From Paenibacillus sp. GSMTC-2017 (GTDB taxonomy: Bacteria > Bacillota > Bacilli > Paenibacillales > Paenibacillaceae): 64,000 nt of DNA. Below, one piece after another: positions 36,480 to 46,202 of this stretch. The stretch spans positions 1,430,774 through 1,494,773 of the forward strand of contig NZ_JAECMT010000001.1 in assembly GCF_016019935.1 (NCBI RefSeq), in the 5' to 3' direction. Below the pieces are notes generated by a model that saw only the letters and a list, made by a program, of their open reading frames with translations, did not search any database and was not told where the DNA came from. Position numbers and translations under genes: made by a program. The stretch's first letter is position 1. Every line of letters starts with the position of its first letter.

Positions 36480-37352
36480 ATGAAAGAAGCTATAACAGGT
36501 AACGGAGTGGTCAACTATCTAGATCAAGGTAGAGGGCAAACAATCGTGTTTTTACATGGTGCGCTGAGTAACGGGAATACTTGGAGGAAAGTGGTCCCCC
36601 TGTTGTCTAAACATTTTCGCTGTATTGTTCCGGATTTACCTTTAGGCGGGCACTCCACTCCCCTTTCACCTACAACCGATCTAACCCCGCCAGGCATAGC
36701 CACTTTAATCAATCAATTTTTAGAAGCTTTAGACCTTAACAATATTATCTTAGTAGGTAATGATACTGGCGGAGCATACTCGCAAATGTTCACGATGACA
36801 TATCCTCAAAAAGTATCAAAGTTAGTTCTTTGTAACACTGACGCTTTAGAAATATTTCCACCAAAGCCATTTGCCCTCCTACAAACTGCCGTTTATATTC
36901 CGGGATTCACCACTCTAATGGCGCAATTTTTTAGATATAAGCCTCTATTAAAAACATCATTGGTGCTTGGCCTACTCTCCCATACTCTTTCAAAAGAAGA
37001 CCTATACGAATTATATATACGTAACTTTATTCATAACAAAGGTGTTCGCAATGACTTCAGTAAAGTCGTCAAAGGTTGGTCACCATACGTCACTCTTCAA
37101 GCAGCCGAAAAACTTGCTTCTTTTACTAAACCCGTTTTAATCATTTGGGGCGCTGATGATAAAAAACTGTTCCCGATTGAACTAGGAAGACGGATATGTG
37201 CCATCTTCCCTAATGCACGATTAGAGCTAGTGGAAAACTCACTTACGTATGTACAAGAGGATCAGCCTGAACAGTTTGCCCAAAGACTAGTTCATTTTAT
37301 AGAGGACACAACGATTGACGTGCAACCATCAAAGGTTGATACCTTAGCCTAG
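36480..37352 (+). CDS. Alpha/beta hydrolase (haloalkane dehalogenase/epoxide hydrolase-like), catalytic His replaced
   Basis: 290 residues. H-G motif F-L-H-G-A-L-S near 24; nucleophile elbow V-G-N-D-T-G-G, with Asp95 as in haloalkane dehalogenases; acid region W-G-A-D-D-K. At the position of the catalytic histidine the sequence reads E-N-S-L-T-Y-V-Q-E-D-Q-P: Leu255 where His is expected (codon CTT at 37242-37244, one base from CAT). The rest of the protein is intact. It may be inactive, or a binding protein. Regulated by the divergent TetR. Confidence 0.82.
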   Translation: MKEAITGNGVVNYLDQGRGQTIVFLHGALSNGNTWRKVVPLLSKHFRCIVPDLPLGGHSTPLSPTTDLTPPGIATLINQFLEALDLNNIILVGNDTGGAYSQMFTMTYPQKVSKLVLCNTDALEIFPPKPFALLQTAVYIPGFTTLMAQFFRYKPLLKTSLVLGLLSHTLSKEDLYELYIRNFIHNKGVRNDFSKVVKGWSPYVTLQAAEKLASFTKPVLIIWGADDKKLFPIELGRRICAIFPNARLELVENSLTYVQEDQPEQFAQRLVHFIEDTTIDVQPSKVDTLA

Positions 37353-37402
37353 AGAAACCTTATACTCACATAACTACAGCTACTCCAAACTTCAAACTCT
37401 AC

Positions 37403-37452
37403 AAAAAAAGAGCTATCCCTCTACCAGTTCCTTCAACCGATAGAGGGATAAC
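37403..37452 (-). terminator. Terminator of the first SLH gene
   Basis: Arms TATCCCTCTA and TAGAGGGATA (37414-37423, 37441-37450) with a run of seven T on the minus strand. Closely related in sequence to the terminator at 46133. Confidence 0.8.
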
Positions 37453-37485
37453 TCCACATTCTACTATTCTATTTTATGCTTCTAT

Positions 37486-40400
37486 TTACTTGTTCTGTTG
37501 CTCCAACATTTTTACGAAAACAGATACTGCCTCTGCTCTTGTTGTGTTGCCATAAGGAATGAACTTATTTGAACCTTTACCCTCAACGTATCCATTCTCT
37601 TTAACAGCAACAATTGCACCTTTCGCCCAAGCTGGAATTTCCTTGTCATCTGCGAAGTTGGTTATGACATTTGCATCTAAGGACAAACCCAATGCTTCCG
37701 CAACCATCTTCGCCATCTCAGCACGGGTAATAGCTGCATCCGGACGGAAAGTGCCGTCAGCATAACCGTTAATATATCCTGCTTGCACAGCCCATGTTAT
37801 AGCACTCTTTGCCCAAGAACCGATCTTTGCTTCATCAGTGAACTGAAGTGTTAGGCCCTCACCCGCTTCACTCGTTACTCCACGTAGCTTCAACGTATTC
37901 ATCAGCATCACAGTAAACTCAGCACGCGTTACAGCATGATTCGGTTTGAATGTTCCGTTCTCGTATCCTGAAACAATTCCTTTATCCACTGCGCTGTTAA
38001 TTGCAGTCTCGGCCCAGTGTCCTGTAATATCGCTTAACCTATTCGATGGCTCAGGTTTAGGTTCTTCCTTCACGGGTACGTCAGGTGATTGGTCTACTGC
38101 GAATACAGCAAACTTCGTAAAATGGTCGACCGATACTGTAATTTGATTGCCGCTTATTTTACCGCCAGCCACTTCTATCCATACTTTCTTCACTTCGTCA
38201 TAGTAGAAAATAACGGGCTTTTCATCGCTCTTCATTTTTGTTGCATCAAATACGATCGTAATGGTAACTGGCTTCTTGAAATTAGTCGAGAAATTTTTCA
38301 ATATTTCATACACCGTGCTGACAAGAATATCATCATTCTCAAGAAGTTTTTGTGCATCAGTCACTTTAGTAATCGTCAGTAGTAGCTCTTGTTCCGTAGC
38401 ATTAGATGGTACAGTGACGATAATATCCTTGTCTAAACTAACCTCACCAGCTTTATCCGATGGAAGATTCAACTTACCATTTGTAGATTTAACTGTTGTG
38501 TCGACAGGAGTTGTAACGTCTTCACCACCTCCACTAGCCGGTGCCTCGGCCACAGTTACGACATAAGTAACTTTTGTCACTCTATCTTGCGCTGTTACTA
38601 CTACCTTTTTACCTGTTGTTAATGTAGTTGCAACGGTTGTTCCATCCGCGTCATATACTTCAAACGTTGCATAAGCGGCTGGCGTGATCGCAGCCTTAAA
38701 CTTAGTTAACGTTGTTGTGTATGAAATGTTTGTAATTGTTTCAGTTGTTGTTCCACCAACACTTACTATCCCAATTGTTGAAGTTAACGTTGCTGTTGTT
38801 CTTGCTATAAAATCTGCCTGACTAACCGTTAATTGTTGTGTTAACGATGCAGGTTGTAGCTCGGTTGCTACGATTCGAATAGAAATCGTATCTCCTACTT
38901 TTACGTCGATATTATCAACAGAAGTTCCCACAATTACAATGTAATCGCTACTGTTAACCCTATATTCCATCTCATCTGTAACACCTTTTAACGTTGTCGT
39001 TCCTTCAATTGTTCCTTTGGTTAAGCTTCCGCTGGTTGGTGCGGCTTGTTCCTTAATATCCGCCATTCGGACAGTTATTACTTGCGCATCTGATGCAGGC
39101 TGTTGCTCAGTTTCAGCAACTCGAACATATATCTTATCTCCTGCATTTACATCAATATCCTCTACTGAAGTACCAATAATTTCAATATAAGTACTGTTAT
39201 TCAAACTATACTCCATTTCATCTGTGACATCATTTAACGTTGTCGTTCCTTCAATTGTTCCTTTGCTTAAACTTCCGCTTGTTAAAGTATCACCTTGCTT
39301 GATATCCGCTAGACTAACCATCAACTCTTGTGCAACAGATGCAGGTAATTGCAAGGTTGCTGCGAATCGGACGTAAATAGTATCTCCAATATTTACAGAG
39401 ATGTTATCTGCTGTAGTGTCTGTTATTGCAATATAGCTACTGTCATTCACCTTAAATTCCATCTCATTTGTAACACCATTTAACGTTGTCGTTCCGCCAT
39501 TCGTTCCTTGGGTCAAACTTCCACTGGTCGGTCCAGCTCCCTGCTTGATATCTGCCAAATCAACCGTCAACTCTTGCACTATTGAAGCAGGTTGTTGTGA
39601 TGTTCCTGCAATTCGGATATAGATCTTATCTCCTACATGTACACTTATGCTATCAACGATAGTATTTCCTATCGCCATATAATTGCCGCTATTCACCTTA
39701 TATTCCATCGCATTCGTCACATTACTTATTTGCGTTGTTCCACTATTACTTCCTGGGGTGAGCATACCTGATGGTGCTCCTGCCTGCTTGATTTCACCAA
39801 AGTCGACTGTCAGCTCTTGCACATTCGATGCTGGCAATTGCTCGGTTGCCGCAATTCGAACATAGATCATATCTCCGACATTTACAGCTATGTTATCAAC
39901 TGTAGTGTCTGCGATAGCGAAAAATTGACCACCATTCACCTTATATTGCATCACAGCAGTAACTCCGATTATCTTTGTAGATCCCATATTCGTCCCTTGA
40001 GTCAAACTTCCACTTGTCGGTGCTTCTGCTAACTTAATATGTGTTTCAGCAACCGTTAACTCTTGTCCACTCGAAGCAGGTTTCCCACCGATAGCCACGA
40101 TTCTTATCGTTATCTTATGTCCGGCTTTTACACTAATGTTATCGACCACAGTATTTTCGATAGCAATATATTGACCACCGTTCACCGTGTACTCCATTAC
40201 ATTTGTAACACCGTTCAACTTCGTTGTTCCAACTGCTGTCCCTTTCTCCAACATTCCAGTTGTCGGGGCATCTGCTCGTATAACCGTGTAATTTTTAACC
40301 ATAATTGGACTATTCATCTTATCTGTAAAGACCGCTATTGCTTTAATCGTTACATCATCATTAACGATCACAGGTGAACTCGAATTGAACAAGGCGCTGT

Positions 40401-41469
40401 CTGTTGTCGGATCGTCACCGTTTGTCGTGTAATAAACCGATGCTCCTACAGTTTTGCTGCTAAGAGTCACACTTGTCCCCATAACTACAGGTCCATCAGC
40501 GGGATCTGGGTCAGCTACAGGCATTTGGGCCATTACAAAGACTTGTAATTGAGGATATTGGCCATCAAACATATACCATACATTAGTAAAGTCCCAATTT
40601 GTAAATGTAGCTTGCACTTTCATCTGATCTGTTGTTTTTGGCGTTCCCTTTCCGCTATTATCATTTTGCCCTGTTGTTGATTGATCATAGAAACTATCCA
40701 CAGATGATCCTCTACCCACCAAACCACCAGTGTTTTGCCCGCTAGGCACACCTGTAATGAGACCAGTAGCGTAGCTATTAATAATAGAACTGAAATCCTG
40801 ATAACCTACCAAACCACCTACATAAGATCCTGTGACATTAGTTGAAGAATAACTATTTGAAATGATACTATCTCTTTGATAACCTACTAAACCACCTATA
40901 TAATTACTTCCTGAAACTTTACCAGTTACATAGCTACTTGAAATCGATGATTTATTTGCACTACCATTACCTCTAAAAGAACCAACTAACCCACCTACAA
41001 ACATGCCCGCTTTTATATCAACATTTTCTAATCCAATATTTTTTATTAGAGCAGTTTCACTCGTTACTCCAAAGAAACCAGCATCATTTGCTGAACTATT
41101 TATTTTGAGTCCATTAATGATAAATCCAGCACCATCAAAACTACCTTTAAATGGATTACCAGCTGTACCAATTGGTCTCCAAAAAGCACCATTATTATAT
41201 CCCCCGCCACCTACAGCAAAAAAAGTTGTTAAATCAATGTCATTACCAAGCTTATAATGTTTATTAACAGCATTACGAACGATATCCAATTGCTCAGCTG
41301 TAGAAACGATGAAGGGGTTTTCTACTGAACCATCCCCACTGTTAAAACCAACTGCCGCATTGACCTTCCCTTCTTCTGTTGCAAGCAGTCCCGTCATATT
41401 GCCGACTACCATCATCATAACTAGAAACACTACCATTACTTTTTTCCTTGCACGTTTACCCGTATTCAT
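37486..41469 (-). CDS. SLH-domain surface protein with GLUG motifs and six ~81-residue repeats
   Basis: 1327 residues. Signal peptide (1-40, K-R-A-R-K-K then a hydrophobic core), GLUG-type repeats (about 45-260, e.g. Y-V-G-G-L-V-G-Y), a chitobiase-like domain (about 330-395, A-S-V-Y-Y-T-T-N-G-D-D-P), six tandem repeats (about 400-890) with S-G-S-L-T-x-G-T and G-D-x-I-Y-V-R, a further beta domain, and three SLH modules (about 1140-1327; T-R-A-E in each). SLH modules bind pyruvylated secondary cell-wall polymer, so the protein is exported and anchored at the wall. The start is set by GGAGGAG 9 bp upstream of 41469. Similar at its C-terminal half to the SLH protein at 46203. Confidence 0.9.
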   Translation of the reverse strand: MNTGKRARKKVMVVFLVMMMVVGNMTGLLATEEGKVNAAVGFNSGDGSVENPFIVSTAEQLDIVRNAVNKHYKLGNDIDLTTFFAVGGGGYNNGAFWRPIGTAGNPFKGSFDGAGFIINGLKINSSANDAGFFGVTSETALIKNIGLENVDIKAGMFVGGLVGSFRGNGSANKSSISSSYVTGKVSGSNYIGGLVGYQRDSIISNSYSSTNVTGSYVGGLVGYQDFSSIINSYATGLITGVPSGQNTGGLVGRGSSVDSFYDQSTTGQNDNSGKGTPKTTDQMKVQATFTNWDFTNVWYMFDGQYPQLQVFVMAQMPVADPDPADGPVVMGTSVTLSSKTVGASVYYTTNGDDPTTDSALFNSSSPVIVNDDVTIKAIAVFTDKMNSPIMVKNYTVIRADAPTTGMLEKGTAVGTTKLNGVTNVMEYTVNGGQYIAIENTVVDNISVKAGHKITIRIVAIGGKPASSGQELTVAETHIKLAEAPTSGSLTQGTNMGSTKIIGVTAVMQYKVNGGQFFAIADTTVDNIAVNVGDMIYVRIAATEQLPASNVQELTVDFGEIKQAGAPSGMLTPGSNSGTTQISNVTNAMEYKVNSGNYMAIGNTIVDSISVHVGDKIYIRIAGTSQQPASIVQELTVDLADIKQGAGPTSGSLTQGTNGGTTTLNGVTNEMEFKVNDSSYIAITDTTADNISVNIGDTIYVRFAATLQLPASVAQELMVSLADIKQGDTLTSGSLSKGTIEGTTTLNDVTDEMEYSLNNSTYIEIIGTSVEDIDVNAGDKIYVRVAETEQQPASDAQVITVRMADIKEQAAPTSGSLTKGTIEGTTTLKGVTDEMEYRVNSSDYIVIVGTSVDNIDVKVGDTISIRIVATELQPASLTQQLTVSQADFIARTTATLTSTIGIVSVGGTTTETITNISYTTTLTKFKAAITPAAYATFEVYDADGTTVATTLTTGKKVVVTAQDRVTKVTYVVTVAEAPASGGGEDVTTPVDTTVKSTNGKLNLPSDKAGEVSLDKDIIVTVPSNATEQELLLTITKVTDAQKLLENDDILVSTVYEILKNFSTNFKKPVTITIVFDATKMKSDEKPVIFYYDEVKKVWIEVAGGKISGNQITVSVDHFTKFAVFAVDQSPDVPVKEEPKPEPSNRLSDITGHWAETAINSAVDKGIVSGYENGTFKPNHAVTRAEFTVMLMNTLKLRGVTSEAGEGLTLQFTDEAKIGSWAKSAITWAVQAGYINGYADGTFRPDAAITRAEMAKMVAEALGLSLDANVITNFADDKEIPAWAKGAIVAVKENGYVEGKGSNKFIPYGNTTRAEAVSVFVKMLEQQNK
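38800..40266 (-). repeat. Six tandem coding repeats of about 243 bp
   Basis: Repeat units encode P-T-S-G-S-L-T, then G-T-T-x-L-x-G-V-T, M-E-Y-x-V-N, a D-N-I-x-V-x-x-G-D and P-A-S-x-x-Q-E-L-T-V. The two units nearest the SLH end are almost identical over about 45 bp at DNA level (around 38985-39030 and 39230-39275), pointing to recent duplication or gene conversion. Confidence 0.8.
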
Positions 41470-41575
41470 GTCCCAAATCTCCTCCATATGTCTAACTTCA
41501 CATGGGACTAATTATGGGTATTAAGTATGAATAAAAACACTAACGAAAGTTAGTTTAACGCAAATAAAGTCGAAA

Positions 41576-41616
41576 AAGTCAACAACAGTGCGACTTTCCG
41601 CTCTAATTGTTGACTT
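41576..41616 (-). terminator. Terminator of the LuxR-type regulator
   Basis: Perfect 10-bp arms AAGTCAACAA and TTGTTGACTT around 21 nt. On the minus strand followed by TTTTTCG. Confidence 0.65.
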
Positions 41617-41639
41617 ATTGTCTAACTATCTAGTCTAGA

Positions 41640-44600
41640 CTAATCTACTAGTCCCAGTTCCTTCGCACGTGCAATCGCCTGACTCCGTCTTTTCACTCCT
41701 AATTTCCCATAGAGATGGAACACATAACTTTTAACTGTTCCTTCAGTTAATCCAAAACGATAAGCAATTTCCTTATTGGATAATCCATCTGTTAGTGCAA
41801 AAAGAATCTCTGATTCACGATTCGTCAGAGGTTCGATCAGAGGCTCCAAAGTTTTAGTAGCAATGTCCGAAAGACTGTCTCTTGATTCTTTTGATACTCC
41901 GATTTGCAGACGTGAATCTTCGAGTGATTTCAAATAAACCATTCGAGCTATCATGAGCTCCAGTACTTCCAACCTCTCTTTTGTAAAAGCACCGGAGATC
42001 AGGTTGTTTTCCAAATAAAGGACAGATCGCGTTGGTACGCTTGGAAAAAGAACAGGCATACAAAGAACTGATTGTGTACCACTTCGCAGGACATAGGGAT
42101 CAGCAGCATAAGTACTATGTGAAGCATCTGCAAGCACAAGCGATTCGCCTGTTTCAACGACATAACGAACGATAGCGATCGCGTACGAAATCTCTTCTAC
42201 ACGCTGTATGATTGAGCCTGTCTGGTCTGCAATCGTAAAACCAACTTCATCGCTGTTTAACATATATCCCTTTTCTGCACCTGAATATCGAAGGGCCGAT
42301 TCAAGAAATAGCTTCATCACGTTCGAACTATCTTCTGTACTAGACCACTCTGTAATTTGCCTTAGAAGCATCTTATCATCAACGTACAAAGGCATTGACT
42401 CTTGCAAAGTCTTTAATTGGCTAACTTCCTTAGTGACTGCTACACTATTTTCTTGCAGTAGAACGCTAAAAATACTCGTTTCGGTGTTGGCCTCTCTCAA
42501 TCTTCTTACTTTGGCAGAAGCACCCCACAATGAATATGCAGTACAAGCGTCCTCTATAAGAACATCCGCACCGGTAGTACTTCCAGATTCCCTATAAAAA
42601 ATCGATGATCGTTCACAGGAAATAGCTTCTATTAAGTCATTTCCTTCACTACGAGCAGCTCGAATCGCATCATCGTAACCTTTAGCTGCTGTTACCCGTT
42701 CGCCAACAACTCGATGTAGCTCTGCTTTTATGAGCAAGAAAGCCGACGAGCCCCTTCCATAATAGCCAGACCAATGTTTCATGGTACGTAATTGTTTTTT
42801 AAGCTCTCCACGTATGTTGTGTCGTTCTTTCTGAGATTGCTCTTCATACATAGCAGCAAGCGTTAACGCATGATAGATGTGTTGTTTGCGACCTTGCATT
42901 CGAGTCTGCCGAAACGTGTTGAATTTACCTCTTTCAATCCATTCGAGCGCTTCGCGATATCGTCCGAACAAATAAGCAATTTCAATCTGGCACGTACACG
43001 TATAATAAACTTCGTTATTCAACGTCTCCTCGAATCGATCGTTCAGATACGGTATTACAACTTCATCACTTTCTCCAGCTCCACCTTCCAATTGCGCCAC
43101 ATACCACCTAGCGATGCGAAAAATGTTAAGTGTGACTTCATCTACAAGCTGCTGTGAAATTTCTTCATATTCCTTAATCCTTGCTGACAACGACTGCAAA
43201 TCTCCAATATGTGTCGTCGTAGCTGTCAACATCGCGATACTAACATACGACAAATTAGCAGATTCCATCCCGTAATGTATAGATTTCTCATAATGTTTTA
43301 CAACATCTTGCGGATTTTCTTGAAGCCTAGTCAGCCCTCTAAGATAGTGAAGTCTGCACAGTAAATCCGCACTTTCAAATGAGCTAGAAAGCTCAAATGC
43401 CTGATCTACATATTGAGGGCCTGTTTGATAGAAAGAAACTTTATAAACGATCATACCGTAGCTGGCAAATATAAACGTAAACGCTTCGTTGTTACCATGC
43501 CTCAGACCGTATCGAACAAATTTAGCAAATAATACAGCCGACAGTTCCAAACTTATTGTAAATACGGAAGTGGATATTGCCATAATTAAGTCCGATAACG
43601 CTTTATAATGAGGTTCACGATTGATTCGCAAATTCAAAATGTTATTACGCATGCTCAGTAATGCGCTCTGCGTCATTAACACTTCTTTTACAACAGTCGC
43701 TTTGGAAGGTTTCCGAGGCAAATGCCAACCGAATTCAGCCAGCGCTTTTGACCCGATTTGAACAGCGATCTCGTCATTCTTCAAATAGGTATTCATTGCA
43801 ATGCGCTTCAAATAAATATGAGAACGCTCAACCAAGTCCGTTGTACAATTCATTAATCGCTCTAGCAACTCTTCTGCTTTTTCTATATGGCCGCACATAT
43901 ATTCACATTCTGGCAACTCCAACATGAGACGATAAGCTAGTGACTTAGATTGTTCTCCGTCATCTTCGGCAAGTCTTAATCCTATTTCAAAATAGTTCAA
44001 AGCAGCCGCAAATGCTGTTGTTGCCTTTGACTTCATCCCCGCCATAAAGTTATATTCGGCCAGTTCTCTTTTTTCTGCTTCATCTTTCATCTGACCGCTG
44101 CCCAAGTTCAAGTGATATACCATTTCAAAAATTGAATGCTCATTCTCATCGTCTTGATGTACCTTCAATACGCGACCAATGGTCAGATGTACAGTTTCTT
44201 TTTCCGTTTCGGGAATAGTCATATAAGCCGCTTGTTGTACACGGTCATGTAAAAAAGTAAAATAAACATCCTCTGTTTCTGCTTCTCCAGTGGCGCTTTC
44301 CCGACATAATAAGCCTTCATCCTCTACAAAACATAGAAGCTGAAATGTATATTGATAAGATTGACCGCTTACTAAAGCGATTGTTGAAGCAAGGAAACGA
44401 TGCCCGATAGCAGCTCCTATTGCAAGCAGTTCAATGGCTTCAGACGAAAGCATACGAATGCGAGTGCCAATCAATTCGAGGACGTCTGGATCTTCTGGAA
44501 TCCCTGAAACAACATCTACATCCCAAGCCCATTTACCATTTTCCTCATCAAAATAAAGTTTATTCTCACGATATAAGATATCTAGAAGACGATGTACATA

Positions 44601-46124
44601 TAACGGATTCCCACCTGTTCGATGGTACAACAGTTCTGCTAGCGAACGGATACGAGCTGAATTTTCATTAAGAGTATGCGAAACAAATTGTCTCACTTCA
44701 AAGTAGGTCAATGGTTCAAGTACAATATGCTTGAGGGATAACGACGACCCAACCTGATTTACTTTAAAAGACTCCTCGATCCATGCGTTAGCAGCACGTT
44801 GGGACTCTTCATTGTCTATCCCAATCCAAGCTGATTTTTCTCGGAATGCACCAATAACTAATAAACCAGGCTTTGCTCTGTCATGTACAACTGCGCGAAG
44901 AACATCCATCGTTGCAGGATCTGCCCATTGAAGATCGTCTAGAAAGATAACAAGTGGATGCTCCTTATCGGCAAACAAGTTCATAAAAATCGGGAACAGT
45001 CGACGGAAACGAATAGCTGCTTCAGCAGGTGGAAGCAACTCCGCTGAAGGAAATTCACCAAAAAGTTTAGTCGCTTCCGGTAGAAGCTGTACGATAACAG
45101 CAGCGCCATGCCCTAATGCCTCCGTTAACCCCAACTTCAGTTTTTCAACTTTTTCTCGGGATTTACTCCATATTTGCTGAATCAAACTTCGTAATGCTTG
45201 CAAAAGCGGAGAAAATGGCGTTTCCTGATTCATCAGATCACACTTTCCTCTAATGAACAATCCACCTTCTCTTCTAACCAGTTCCTGAAACTCACGAACT
45301 AGAGCAGTCTTGCCACTACCTGCATTGCCGCTAACGAATACGAACTTAGATATCCCAGAACTAGACTGTTCGTAAGCTTCGCGAAGCGCCTTTTCTTCCG
45401 CTTCACGTCCGAAGATAGTCTGTGGGAGCTGAAAACGACTTGCCTCATCTGCACAAGCAATCTCGAATGGGATGATTGCTCCCTTTTCTTTTATTAATGA
45501 GATACACCTTTTTAAATCGTTTAACAAACCATAAGCACTCTGATAACGCTCTTCTGGTCCCTTTGACAACAACTTCATAATGATATCTTCAAGCGATCCT
45601 TCTGTCTCAGATCGCTGTTCACTTAATGCTATTGGCATTATGGCAAGATGGGCATGTCTCCACTCTTCCATATTCTGTGCTTGAAATGGCAAGCTTCCTG
45701 CAAGCATTTCATAAAATATGATGCCTAGTGCATACATGTCGCTCCGCTTATCAGGCATACGATTAATTCTTCCTGTTTGCTCGGGTGAGAGATACGCATA
45801 ATCAGTAAGTTGATTGCCATGGAGAAACGTTACATTTTTCATCACATTGATATGAACACTTTTGGGATTCAAATTGCCAATTAACGAGTCATGTTTATGT
45901 GCCGTGTATACCCATTCAGTCAGTGCAACAGCTATATGTAAAAAGGAAGGGACATCCATCGAAGTCCCATTAAGCAGTTTCTTTAATGTGATACTTTCTG
46001 TAAGTAATCTGTCGTTGTCCGATCCATCTGCCAAACTGTATGCACCCGCTCTTCCAGAAAGATTAGTAGTATTTGTTATTCTATCATTATTTGGTAGTGA
46101 AATAATACCAACGACTAACCTCAA
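41640..46124 (-). CDS. Pseudokinase-AAA ATPase-GAF-LuxR signalling protein
   Basis: 1494 residues, cytoplasmic. Domains: degenerate Ser/Thr kinase (1-210) without the N-lobe lysine strand, HRD replaced by I-G-N-L-N-P and no DFG, but with Y-L-S-P-E-Q-T-G-R-I-N-R and D-M-Y-A-L-G; AAA_16-type ATPase with Walker A G-N-A-G-S-G-K-T (266-273) and Walker B V-I-F-L-D-D-L-Q-W-A-D; long helical TPR-like region; GAF domain (about 1270-1410); LuxR HTH (about 1435-1494, E-I-A-Y-R-F-G-L-T-E-G-T-V-K-S). Starts with TTG just after the terminator of the upstream SLH gene, with no good RBS; the true start may differ. Lies between two SLH genes and may control them. Confidence 0.85.
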   Translation of the reverse strand: MRLVVGIISLPNNDRITNTTNLSGRAGAYSLADGSDNDRLLTESITLKKLLNGTSMDVPSFLHIAVALTEWVYTAHKHDSLIGNLNPKSVHINVMKNVTFLHGNQLTDYAYLSPEQTGRINRMPDKRSDMYALGIIFYEMLAGSLPFQAQNMEEWRHAHLAIMPIALSEQRSETEGSLEDIIMKLLSKGPEERYQSAYGLLNDLKRCISLIKEKGAIIPFEIACADEASRFQLPQTIFGREAEEKALREAYEQSSSGISKFVFVSGNAGSGKTALVREFQELVRREGGLFIRGKCDLMNQETPFSPLLQALRSLIQQIWSKSREKVEKLKLGLTEALGHGAAVIVQLLPEATKLFGEFPSAELLPPAEAAIRFRRLFPIFMNLFADKEHPLVIFLDDLQWADPATMDVLRAVVHDRAKPGLLVIGAFREKSAWIGIDNEESQRAANAWIEESFKVNQVGSSLSLKHIVLEPLTYFEVRQFVSHTLNENSARIRSLAELLYHRTGGNPLYVHRLLDILYRENKLYFDEENGKWAWDVDVVSGIPEDPDVLELIGTRIRMLSSEAIELLAIGAAIGHRFLASTIALVSGQSYQYTFQLLCFVEDEGLLCRESATGEAETEDVYFTFLHDRVQQAAYMTIPETEKETVHLTIGRVLKVHQDDENEHSIFEMVYHLNLGSGQMKDEAEKRELAEYNFMAGMKSKATTAFAAALNYFEIGLRLAEDDGEQSKSLAYRLMLELPECEYMCGHIEKAEELLERLMNCTTDLVERSHIYLKRIAMNTYLKNDEIAVQIGSKALAEFGWHLPRKPSKATVVKEVLMTQSALLSMRNNILNLRINREPHYKALSDLIMAISTSVFTISLELSAVLFAKFVRYGLRHGNNEAFTFIFASYGMIVYKVSFYQTGPQYVDQAFELSSSFESADLLCRLHYLRGLTRLQENPQDVVKHYEKSIHYGMESANLSYVSIAMLTATTTHIGDLQSLSARIKEYEEISQQLVDEVTLNIFRIARWYVAQLEGGAGESDEVVIPYLNDRFEETLNNEVYYTCTCQIEIAYLFGRYREALEWIERGKFNTFRQTRMQGRKQHIYHALTLAAMYEEQSQKERHNIRGELKKQLRTMKHWSGYYGRGSSAFLLIKAELHRVVGERVTAAKGYDDAIRAARSEGNDLIEAISCERSSIFYRESGSTTGADVLIEDACTAYSLWGASAKVRRLREANTETSIFSVLLQENSVAVTKEVSQLKTLQESMPLYVDDKMLLRQITEWSSTEDSSNVMKLFLESALRYSGAEKGYMLNSDEVGFTIADQTGSIIQRVEEISYAIAIVRYVVETGESLVLADASHSTYAADPYVLRSGTQSVLCMPVLFPSVPTRSVLYLENNLISGAFTKERLEVLELMIARMVYLKSLEDSRLQIGVSKESRDSLSDIATKTLEPLIEPLTNRESEILFALTDGLSNKEIAYRFGLTEGTVKSYVFHLYGKLGVKRRSQAIARAKELGLVD

Positions 46125-46132
46125 ATAAAAAA

Positions 46133-46177
46133 GGGTTATCCTTCTATCAGTTATTTCTACCGATAGAGGGATAACCC
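46133..46177 (-). terminator. Terminator of the second SLH gene
   Basis: Arms GGGTTATCCtTCTATC and GATAGAGGGATAACCC with a run of six T on the minus strand. The T-run almost touches the TTG start of the LuxR gene. Confidence 0.8.
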
Positions 46178-46202
46178 CACGCTCTACTACTATGCATCTT
46201 AT

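Noticed and set aside
38800..40266. CRISPR-like repeated DNA
   Set aside because: Repeats are about 243 bp, diverged and in frame with a surface protein; there are no short repeats with spacers and no cas genes.
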